Shown here piece after piece: positions 50,201 through 58,200 of a stretch of DNA of 64,000 nt. Every line of letters starts with the position of its first letter. Position 1 is the stretch's first letter. The stretch is from positions 124,001 through 188,000 of the forward strand of contig NZ_VAUV01000012.1 of assembly GCF_005780165.1 (NCBI RefSeq), read 5' to 3'. The notes under the pieces were generated by a model. That model saw only the letters and a list, made by a program, of their open reading frames with translations. It did no database searches and had not been told where the DNA came from. The translations under genes were made by a program, and so were the position numbers. Origin of the DNA: Phragmitibacter flavus (lineage in GTDB: Bacteria > Verrucomicrobiota > Verrucomicrobiia > Verrucomicrobiales > Verrucomicrobiaceae).

Positions 50201-51329
50201 GGTCGATGGCGTTTCCGTCAGCGTCTTCGAGTGTGAGGTTGCTGGTGCCTTGCAGGGCTCCGGTGATGAAGGTGCCGATCCCGGTGGCGAAGCTGATGTG
50301 CTGGGCATTGACATCGAAGTTGGCGAGGTTGAGGGTGGCGTCTTGGGCGGCGCGAATGTGGCCGAGGCGGAAGCCGCCGGTGGTGACATTCGTTTGCTGG
50401 GAGGTGATGGTGCCGGAGAAGGTGTTGGCGTTGGTGAGATTGACGAAGCCGGTGCCGCCGTTGACCTGGAGGGTGCCGCTGCCGTGGATGATTCCGGAGA
50501 AAGTGGTGGTGTTGCCGCCTTGGGCGAGGTTGAGCGAGGCGCTGCGCATGAGGATGTGGCCGGTGCCGTCGATGGTGCCGATTTGGTCGTTGGTTTTGGT
50601 GTTGAGGACGCCGCCCGTGTTGATGGTGATTCTGGCGCTGTCGCTGATGCTGTTAGGGTTGGTGTTCCAGAGGAAGGTAGCGCCGCTGTTGATAATGATG
50701 CCGCGATCGGCGGACAATTGGTTGGCGCTGCCGCCGGTGCCTTTGAGTTCGAGGGTGCCGCCGTTGATGGTGATGGGGGCGGTGCCTGTGGCGTTGAGGT
50801 TGAAGTAACCAGCGTTGCCGGAAATGCCGAAGTCGAGCGTGAGTTTGCCGACGCCAGTTTTGACGAGGCCGGCGGAGGTCATGCGGGAGGTGATGGTGGA
50901 GTCCATGTTTTGGACGTTCACGGTGGGGCCGTTGCCGGTGAGGGTGAGGACTTCAACGCTGGTGAAGTTGTTGGAGGCGGGTGGGCCGGTGATGTTCACC
51001 ATGGGGGTGGCCGGGGCGATGTTGATGTGGCCTTCTTGGAAGTCGATGCCGGAGGCGGACTGGTTGGGGGTGAGCGTGATGGTGTAGGTGCCGGTGCCAT
51101 CAGTGCCTGCGGCGAAGATGACCTGGCTGCCTAGGGTGTAGGCGGTGGTGGGGCTGAGGCCGTTGGCGTCGGTGGTCCAGAAGTTATCGGTGCCCCAGAT
51201 GCCGCCGGTGTTGCCGGAGTAGACGGTGTTGCCGTTGGTGTCCCAGTAGAGTTGGGATTGAGCGGTCGAGAGGGAGAGGACTCCGAGGACGAGGGCAATG
51301 ATGAGGGCTTGGGCGCGCGAGGGAGTCAT
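47247..51329 (-). CDS. PEP-CTERM protein with autotransporter-type beta-strand repeats
   Basis: 1360 aa. It starts with a signal peptide (residues 1-25). The body is a long beta-helix with the autotransporter-associated beta-strand repeat, seen as LTKIGMGTLTLTN, LTKIGEGTQTLTGANTYSG and LTKEGTGRFTLTGTNTYVG. The last 25 residues are a PEP-CTERM sorting tail: VPEP, a hydrophobic stretch LLLLGGGLIAL and a basic end RRRRA. The tail is recognised by exosortase, so the protein is anchored or secreted by that route and has no barrel. No exosortase gene is in the window. Likely surface or extracellular matrix protein. Confidence 0.92.
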   Translation of the reverse strand: MTPSRAQALIIALVLGVLSLSTAQSQLYWDTNGNTVYSGNTGGIWGTDNFWTTDANGLSPTTAYTLGSQVIFAAGTDGTGTYTITLTPNQSASGIDFQEGHINIAPATPMVNITGPPASNNFTSVEVLTLTGNGPTVNVQNMDSTITSRMTSAGLVKTGVGKLTLDFGISGNAGYFNLNATGTAPITINGGTLELKGTGGSANQLSADRGIIINSGATFLWNTNPNSISDSARITINTGGVLNTKTNDQIGTIDGTGHILMRSASLNLAQGGNTTTFSGIIHGSGTLQVNGGTGFVNLTNANTFSGTITSQQTNVTTGGFRLGHIRAAQDATLNLANFDVNAQHISFATGIGTFITGALQGTSNLTLEDADGNAIDLQVGNRDTSTTYRGALSGSGGLTKIGMGTLTLTNEQITVNRTNTASGLVTATYVSNASNSYTGDTTILGGAHNPNSGSVNQSNVGTLKLDYNSTDIPSTTTGGNTYSYIVSSSNFNVINSGSRLVLGGGKLWLAGSNTGFLAHQTFNNTHLLAGRSYITVSHGTSATPTVVHLQNITRVPGSILEFTTTGTGPQSLSNGITTTNNNDASGILGGWAIIGNDWAIKDLLGAGIGNIIAAPSFIYTTYTAGDIASSATSNLRIDNNATSITTSAGTTQVNTIMVRNDATNANAPINRLIDIAAGEILRTNSIWNQGSVVTSSVPNLVIGATPNTGILTAGTADDTAAELIINNSGSGEMQINASIRDNGTGVVTLVRTGSGNQVIYTAANTHTGGTIITQGRNRFDNAAGLSSGPVTVLAGGQLWINSASTFNNNFSLQGTGHGESGIPGAIRMSGATIGNASTLITLTGDTRIGAVNSSTLSTLAGKITGNYGLDLAGGASNDNVIQLSNTANDFTGNLSLNTNLGINNLGLTTAYNSANVTVRLTASEVIPHGLGKGNVILSGSSSAKPVTLDLNGFSETINSLISYGTHANTAVTNSNTGTTSTLTIGDNNTSTLVSEVAAASSFFGGSIKDGAGTVALTKIGEGTQTLTGANTYSGATNINKGILQAGATNSLSANSDVILANDPTTILALTDGIADYSQTIKSLSGFGTVNLGTIAAANAIQFTTGSTADTTYAGTIVGAGGLTKEGTGRFTLTGTNTYVGNTSINTGNLQVGELGVGQTGSGAVTVAANSTLSGTGTVRGATTVLGTLKAGDNGGDSVGKLTFSDLTASALSLTTGGSSSAPRALFTLAGATGNEANPLDGIQTTSLLDGTFGNHDAFDVEGTFNLTLGSTIKVELASAYSPILGDVFNLFDWGFINAGTFNVATDLILENSTTMQANGWIWQTDQFLSSGIIYVSVPEPTRVFLLLLGGGLIALRRRRA

Positions 51330-51404
51330 GGTGTGAAAAGAGGTTCGGGGGAACGCCGACTCTAGTGGATATTTTTTGGAATGAACAGTATTTATTGAGG
51401 TGGA

Positions 51405-51764
51405 TCAGGTGCCGTCGAAGTGGTGGGTGCGGGGCAGTTCGGTGCCGCACATGATGCAGGTTTGGCGTCGGGAGTTGGTTTTGCTGTGGCATTGGGGGCA
51501 GTCGATGATTTGCATGCCGATTTTGCCGTCCTGGACGCCGTCGCGGAGATCGATGTCGAGCATGCGCTGTTCGATGTCGGCTTCGGTGAGGTCGGTTCGT
51601 TCTTTGACGAGTTCCCACAGAGACTGGCAGGCGAGTGAAAGTCGATCGACGTGGCGACGGAGTTGTTTGAGGTCGTCGGCGAAACCGTCGGTTTTGCGTG
51701 CGGCGCGGTCAGCTTGTTGCTGGGCGGAGTGGATTTGGCCTTGTTGATGGACTTCCCAGAGCAT
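51405..51764 (-). CDS. Coiled-coil zinc-ribbon protein
   Basis: 119 aa from the ATG at 51764, which lies 7 bp after the stop of the preceding cytochrome-type gene; an ATG at 51815 would overlap it. The N-terminal half is helical (IHSAQQQADRAARKTDGFAD, then LKQLRRHVDRLSLACQSLWE). The C-terminus has two cysteine pairs (DCPQCHSK and CIMCGTEL) forming a zinc ribbon. Function unknown; such proteins may bind RNA, DNA or a partner protein. Confidence 0.75.
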   Translation of the reverse strand: MLWEVHQQGQIHSAQQQADRAARKTDGFADDLKQLRRHVDRLSLACQSLWELVKERTDLTEADIEQRMLDIDLRDGVQDGKIGMQIIDCPQCHSKTNSRRQTCIMCGTELPRTHHFDGT

Positions 51765-51771
51765 GACGGTG

Positions 51772-54700
51772 TTATTTTTTTGGTTTTTGGAGGGATGCGA
51801 GATACTCGACGACATCGCGGATTTCGCGTTTGGTGAGGATGCCGAGCATGGGGGGCATGATCGAGATGGGCGGGGTTTGGAAGGTGATGTTGGTTTTGTC
51901 GAAGGTTTGGGTTTTGCCGTCTCCGGTGCGAATTTTGAGTTCTTGTGAGGTTTCTTCGAGGAGAGTGCCGGCGGTGGAGGTGCCGTCTTTGAGGGTCAGG
52001 GAGACGGTGCCGAAGCCGGGGGCGATGGTGGCGGCGGGTTGCAGGAGGGAATCGAGGAGGTATTCGCGGGTGTGGAGTTTGCCGATGCCGACGAGGGTGG
52101 GGCCGACGTTGCTTCCGGTGGTGGATTCGGCGATGTGGCAGGCGATGCAGTTGGCGGCGAGATGATTGGAGACGATGTCGCGACCACGTTGGATGTCGCC
52201 GCCGTGAAGCAGTTCCTTGGGGGAGGGGAGAACGGGGATGCCGCTGGCTCCGATGGCGGGGGCGGGGCGTGCCGCTTCGTAGAGGGTGAGTTGTTTCTGG
52301 ATGGACGGAGCTGTGGCGGCGTAGAACTCGGCGGTTTCAAGGAGGTCGAGTTGCAACGCCGGATGGGCTGAACCGCTGTTGAGCCGGGTCATCCATTCTT
52401 CGATGGTGGGAGCGATGGCGGCTTGCACAGGTTGGGGAACGGTCTTGGCAAGGGCGAGGGCCTGCTGTTGCAACCCGGTGTTCTTTTCGTATTGGAGGAT
52501 GCGGGCGAGTCGATCCGGGAATGTGTCGGGGCGTTTCGTGGCGATGATGGTGATGGCTGCGGTTTTTATCTCAACGGGAACCTCTTTGCCGCTCCAAATG
52601 TCCTTCAGTGTGGTGTCGACTTCGGGGGCATCGGCGTGTTGATCGGCGAGAAGATTGAGGGCTTCGGCACGCACCTGACCGGGGGATGAGCGGTCGTTGA
52701 TGATGACTTGCAGCACGCTGACGGAGACGGGGACTTTGAGGTTGACCAAGGCTAGGATGCCGGCGGTTTTGAGTTCGGCATCCTTGAGGGCGAGAAGGGC
52801 ATCGACCTGACTGGCGACGGTTTCGGAGGCGCCTTCGGTGTTGCGCTTGGAGAGGTCACGTGCGGTGCCGTCCACCAGGTCGAGACGCGGTGGGTTGGTC
52901 CAGGAAGCGAGGTAGTTCCAGGCTTCGAGTCGGATCTCTTTGGAGAGGTTGGGGTTCAAGGCGGCGGTGATAAGGCGCTGGGCATTTTCCTTGCCGCCGA
53001 GGATGAACGCGGCATTGAGGGCGCGGCGCTGGGTCATGAGGCTCAATGAACTGACGCGATCGGAGAGGGCGGCGAGAGCGGGAAGGGCGGCGGGGATGCC
53101 TTGGTCATCGTGGATGGAGCGGGCGGCTTCGTCGATGATTGCGGTGTCCTGATCCCTGAGGAAGATGGTGATTTCGGGGGAACGTTGATGCCAGAGGGCG
53201 AGGAGGGCACTGGCACGCACCGAGAGGGAGGCGTGCTTGGAGAGGTTGGTGAGTTGTTGAGGCTGGGCACAACCGGCCAGGGAATACGATGCGGCGTGAC
53301 GCAGCACCGGATCGCTGGCGTCGCGGTGGGCGAACTCGATCAAGGGTTCGATGGCACCGGGGAATTTGAATTTGCCGAGGGCAATGGCGGTTTGCAGACG
53401 AGTGGGAGCGTCTTGGTCGGAGAGAAGGGGGATCAGCTTGGCGGCTTCATCGCCTTTCAATGAGGCGGGGGCATCGCCGAGGATTTTGGCGGTTTGGGCT
53501 CGGATGTGGTCGGAGGAATCGCTGAGCAGTGGGAGAAGAGGCTCGGCTTTGAGGTCGTGAAGGCGCAGGCCGATGCCGAGTCCCCAAATGGCGTGGACAC
53601 GGGCGAGTTCAGAGGTTTTCCGGTCGAAGGCGATGGTTTGTAGTTGTGACCATTGCTGACGTTTGACGAGTTCCAGCTGGGCTTCGATGCGGACGCGTTG
53701 ATCGGCGTGGGCGAGGAGGGAGATCAAGGCGTCGGGAGTGGTTTTGGAGAAACCGTTGCGCAGCAGGTCGTGGACTTTCTGACGAGTTTTGTCAGTGGAG
53801 TTTTTGGCGGTGTTGATCTGCCAGACACCCCCTTTTTCATCGAGGGGGTAGCCGCCGTCCCAGTCGGCGAAGAAGATGCTGCCATCGGGATGCCAGGCCA
53901 TACCGATGGCCATGATGCCGCGAGTGAGCAAACTGTCGCCGGTGAGTTTGAAGGAGGCGCCGGTGGGTTCGAGGGTGAGCGCGGAGATGTCGCCGGAAGG
54001 GAACTGGGAAAGGAAAAATTTGCCGCGCAGGTTGTCGTCGAGGGCGGTGCCGGGTTCCCAGAGGAAACCGGCGGGACCGTTGTGCGAGAGGGCGATTGGG
54101 GGGAGGAGGTGGAGGGGCTGTCCGGCGTGGGCGGGTTTCCATAGGTTTTCGCGCATCCAACGGCTTTTTCCGCTGCTCATGTATTGATGGCCGCAGCGCC
54201 AGCCGCTGTCGCTGCCTTCGACGATGTGCACGACGCGTTCTTTTTCGCCCTTCATGTCGGCGTCGTTGTCGACACCGAAGAGGTTGCCCCATTGGTCAAA
54301 GGCGGTTTCCTGCACGTTGCGCAGCCCGTGGGCGAAGACTTCGAAGTTGCGTCCGTCGGGTTCGACACGCAGGACGGCACCTTGGTGGGGGTAATAAAAC
54401 TTTTTGCCTTCCTTGCTGGTGACGTTGACGCCTTTGTCGCCGATGGACCAGTAAATGCGACCATCGGGGCCGAGGCGGGGGCCGTGCATGTCGTGTCCGG
54501 CGTAAGCGATGTGCAGGCCGAAACCATGGGCGACGACTTCACGGAGGTCAGCCACGCCGTCGCCATCGGTGTCTTTGAGCCTCCAGAGGTCGGGGGCGAT
54601 GGTGGCGTAGACCCAGCCGTCGTGGTAGAGGACGCCGGCGGCGATGCCGGTGACTTCGGTATTGAAACCTTCGGCGAAGACGGTGATGCGGTCGGCGGTG

Positions 54701-55134
54701 CCGTCGCCGTTGGTGTCGCGAAGCTGATAAATGCGTTCGGTGTGAACGGTGAGGTCTTTCCAGTCGATGGAGCCGTCCTTGTTGTGATCGGCGAGGCCGC
54801 CGCGTGGCTGGCGCAGTTTGCCTGGGGCGAGTTCGCGTTTGAGGAATTCGCGTTTGGCTTCGACGCTGTCGAGGGCGACGTCATCGGGGATCCAGTCGCG
54901 ATGTTCGCGGATGTCGAGGTCGGCGACTTTGCGGCGGGTGGTGGCGGAGACGTAGACATCACCATTGGGTGCTACGCTGATGGCGACCGGGTCGGGAACG
55001 TTGATCTTGCCGGACCATTTGTGGAGGTTCACGGCGGGTCCTTCCTGGGCGTGAGCGGCGAAAGGAAGCAGGGCGGTCAGGATGCCGATGATGGCAGCTG
55101 ACAACGGTCGGGAGAGTTGGGACTGGCGGAGCAT
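51772..55134 (-). CDS. PVC membrane-bound dehydrogenase with haem-binding CxxCH domain
   Basis: 1120 aa, secreted (signal peptide 1-29, AAHAQ). The N-terminal beta-propeller (about 35-430) is the Pirellula/Verrucomicrobium membrane-bound dehydrogenase domain, with PVAISVAPNGDVYVSATTRR and aspartate-rich loops such as DTNGDGTADR. The middle (about 470-960) is HEAT-like helical repeats. The C-terminal domain carries a c-type haem site (CIACH, 996-1000) and a possible Met ligand in PPISIMPPMLG. It probably oxidises a sugar or alcohol in the periplasm and passes electrons to the respiratory chain. Substrate unknown. A second, larger paralogue lies just upstream. Confidence 0.92.
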   Translation of the reverse strand: MLRQSQLSRPLSAAIIGILTALLPFAAHAQEGPAVNLHKWSGKINVPDPVAISVAPNGDVYVSATTRRKVADLDIREHRDWIPDDVALDSVEAKREFLKRELAPGKLRQPRGGLADHNKDGSIDWKDLTVHTERIYQLRDTNGDGTADRITVFAEGFNTEVTGIAAGVLYHDGWVYATIAPDLWRLKDTDGDGVADLREVVAHGFGLHIAYAGHDMHGPRLGPDGRIYWSIGDKGVNVTSKEGKKFYYPHQGAVLRVEPDGRNFEVFAHGLRNVQETAFDQWGNLFGVDNDADMKGEKERVVHIVEGSDSGWRCGHQYMSSGKSRWMRENLWKPAHAGQPLHLLPPIALSHNGPAGFLWEPGTALDDNLRGKFFLSQFPSGDISALTLEPTGASFKLTGDSLLTRGIMAIGMAWHPDGSIFFADWDGGYPLDEKGGVWQINTAKNSTDKTRQKVHDLLRNGFSKTTPDALISLLAHADQRVRIEAQLELVKRQQWSQLQTIAFDRKTSELARVHAIWGLGIGLRLHDLKAEPLLPLLSDSSDHIRAQTAKILGDAPASLKGDEAAKLIPLLSDQDAPTRLQTAIALGKFKFPGAIEPLIEFAHRDASDPVLRHAASYSLAGCAQPQQLTNLSKHASLSVRASALLALWHQRSPEITIFLRDQDTAIIDEAARSIHDDQGIPAALPALAALSDRVSSLSLMTQRRALNAAFILGGKENAQRLITAALNPNLSKEIRLEAWNYLASWTNPPRLDLVDGTARDLSKRNTEGASETVASQVDALLALKDAELKTAGILALVNLKVPVSVSVLQVIINDRSSPGQVRAEALNLLADQHADAPEVDTTLKDIWSGKEVPVEIKTAAITIIATKRPDTFPDRLARILQYEKNTGLQQQALALAKTVPQPVQAAIAPTIEEWMTRLNSGSAHPALQLDLLETAEFYAATAPSIQKQLTLYEAARPAPAIGASGIPVLPSPKELLHGGDIQRGRDIVSNHLAANCIACHIAESTTGSNVGPTLVGIGKLHTREYLLDSLLQPAATIAPGFGTVSLTLKDGTSTAGTLLEETSQELKIRTGDGKTQTFDKTNITFQTPPISIMPPMLGILTKREIRDVVEYLASLQKPKK

Positions 55135-55145
55135 TGAAATGAGAG

Positions 55146-55170
55146 AAGGGACACGTTTGGCGTGTCCCTT
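55146..55170. terminator. Hairpin between the two PVC dehydrogenase genes
   Basis: AAGGGACACG and CGTGTCCCTT form a perfect 10-bp stem with a 5-base loop, 31 bp past the stop codon of the 1648-residue gene. No long T run follows on the - strand, so it may be a weak terminator or an mRNA processing hairpin that sets the ratio of the two products. Confidence 0.6.
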
Positions 55171-55200
55171 CCGTTTGAAGTGAGCAAATGATGGGGACGT

Positions 55201-58200
55201 CTACTTCTTGGAAAGGGCTTCGAGATAGTCAAGCAGACTGGCGAATTCGCGGACCGTGAAGTTGCCCATCAGGCCAGGGGGCATCATGGAGATGGGAGGT
55301 TTTTCACGTTGGGCGATGTCGTTGGGATGGAAGGAGTGTTCGGCGGCGGTGATGGTGCGGATGGTCACTTTTTCGGCGCTTTCGAAGGTGACGAAACCCA
55401 TCTGGCTTTCGCCTTTTTTGGTGACGATGAAGTTGGTGGCGAAACCTTGGGCGATGGTTTTGTTGGGATCGATGATGGCGTCGATGAGTTCGGGGCGCTT
55501 GTAGGTTTGCGCGATGTTGCCGAGGTAGGGGCCTTTTTGGGCTTCGTCTTCCTTGGTGGTGTGGCAGGCAACGCAGGTGGCGCGTGCGAAGATTTGTTCA
55601 CCGAGGCCGACATCGCCTTTGGTTTTGAGGAGTTGGGCAATGAGGTCGGCGGGCTTGAGGGTGGAGACGAGGGGACCGCTGGCGGCGGTTTTTTTCTCCA
55701 GTTTCATGGCCTTGGCGGCGTGCTCGGCGGCTTTGAGGACGTCTTTGTCAGGGTCGTCGAGGGCGAGCAGGACTTTGTCGGCAAAAGGGTTGTGTCTGAG
55801 GTCGGCGACAACGCGCAGAATCATGGTGCGATGTTTGGGATCGGCCCAGGCGGTGTCGAGTTTTTTGGTGGCTTCTTCGCGGGATTCAGGACTGCCGGAT
55901 TTGCGGGCGCTGAGGTTGAGGAGGGCGGAGTAGGCCCAGTAGGCGCGGGGGGAGTCGAGGTTTTCGGATTGGACTTCGACGAGTTGGTGATGGTTTTCGA
56001 GTTTGGGGGCTTCGAGGAAAGCTTTGGTGGCGGCTTCGCGGGCTTTGTAAATGTCTTGCGCTTCCTTGTGGATGTTTTTCATCAGGACGAGGCCGTCGAG
56101 AATGGCGGACCAGCCGTCGGTGTTGTCAGTTTTGGTGAGGGCAGTGATCGCCTGGGAGCGGACGGCGGGGGTGTAGGTTTCGTCTTCGAGCGGGGCGCGG
56201 GCGGCCTGTGTGAGGAGGGGGATGCCGTCGGCGGGAATGGTTTCGGCCTGGGCGAGTTGCGAAACGGCATCGGGGATGAGTTTGGGGTCGGTTTTGGCGA
56301 GCGTCAGGATGCGGGTGAGGGCGTCGTCGGATTTGATGCGGTTGCGGTTCATCTCCTTGATGAGGAACGCGGTTTCGGTGGGATCGGCCTTGGCAAGGGT
56401 GGCTTTGAGGACGGCTTCGATTTTTGGGGTTTCGGCCCAGGGTTCGGGTTGGTAATAGGGGCCGCGGGTGTCGGGTCGGGTGCCCCAAGAGTCGCCTTTC
56501 CACTCGCCTTCGTGGTGGTAGAGGCGGCAGAGGGCGGAGAGAATGCCTTGGCGGAGGGTGGGGTCGGTGGCTTTGTCGAGGCGGTCAATCAGGCCGGTGA
56601 CGGTTTCGGGGGAGTGGATTTTGGCGAGGGCGCGGAGGGCAATACTTTTCTGTTCTGACGTGGACTCACGCATGCCGGGTTGTTCAGCACCTTCAATCAC
56701 CGTAAACAACACCTGGGGCTCTGCTTTCTTGGCCAAAAAATTTACTAAAACGTGGTCAAAGAGTGGGTTTTTCGCTTCTCCTGCCCAAACTTCGTAGTTT
56801 TTAAGAAACCCTGCCTCTCCCATTTCCTTACTAAACGCCGCCCCGACCAACTGGGCGAGACCCATGCGTGCGATTTGGTCGGAGGTGGGAGAATACGGGT
56901 TAGCGGGAACTCCTCCTCCTTCCACGACAATTTGACGTGATGGCTTGTCGGGATTCTGAATGAAGGGAACTTTAAAAGCGCGCACTTCGGCTTCACCGAC
57001 TGAAACATCCCCGTCACAGGTCAGTGAACTCAGAATCAGTTCATGATCTCGATCTGGATGTTGAGAAAATGTGTATCGCGCTGCGACTCGGGCTGTTGGT
57101 TGGCTTCGCTTGTTTTTGACCAGAGCTTCGATACCATCTAATGCAGGGGACCAAGGTCTCCTCATCAATTCGCGCTGCGCATCCATTCGTCTGCGGGCAC
57201 TGGGAGATTCGAGTTGTTTAACGAGGTCGGCGTCGCTCGCTTTGGCGAAGTCGGGGAGGGGTTCGGGTTTGAAATTTTTAGGGCGGACTTGGACGATGTA
57301 ACCGACGTCGGGGCCGTTCCAGTTGAAGGTGGCGCCTTTCCAACTGGCGAGGTAGACGTTGCTGTTGCCATCGACGTCGGCGTCGGTGGGGCGGGTCATT
57401 TTGATGAAGGGCTCGGGCTTGCGGGTTTCTTCGAAGGTGGCGCCTTTGGGTTTGAGCTGATGATGCCAGAGGGCGTTGGTGCCCCAGTCGACGGTGAAGG
57501 GGGCGTTGTTCCAGTCGCCAAAGCCGGGTTCGTCGATGTAGACGGCACCGCAGCCGGAGCCGCCGCCGTAGTCGGCGATGGGTTGGATGATTTCGTCGGG
57601 GAAATTCATGTAGAGGCGGGGGTAGCCGTGGTCGGTGAGGCCGGGGAAGTGGTGGAAACGGACGTTCCAGCCGCCGCCGTCGTTGGTGTTGTCGCGGGCG
57701 AACATGTCCATGGTGGGACTGATGGCGACTTCGAGGATGTTGCGGGTGCCTTGGGCGTAAATTTCCATGTTGGTGCCGTCGGGCCGGACGCGCAGGACGC
57801 CGCCGTTGCGCATTTGCAGTTTGCGTCCGTCGGTGCCTTCGGCTTCCATAAATCCGAAGTCGCCGACGGCGATGTAGAGGTAGCCGTCGATGCCGAGGGA
57901 GAGGCCGTTGGTGGTGTGGTCGGCGGGGCGGTCTTTGAATCCGAAGGCGAGGTTTTTGACGAGGACTTTGGATTCGTCGGCGACGCCGTCGCCGTCTTTG
58001 TCGATGAAGACGCTGAGGTGGGGGGGATGGACGAGGTAGAGGCGGTCTTTGTCCCAGACGAGACCGCGGGGGGAGTCGACGTCTTTGACGAATTCGGTGA
58101 CCTGGTCAGCGCGGCCGTCGTTGTCGGTGTCGCGCAGTCGGACGATGCGACCGCGGCCGGGGTTGCGGCCGAGAGAGCCGTTGCCGTCGGAGGAGACGTA

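Noticed and set aside
55309-56658. 449-codon open frame on the + strand
   Set aside because: Antisense to the giant ThuA gene, with low-complexity Gly/Phe/Val content and no recognisable motif.
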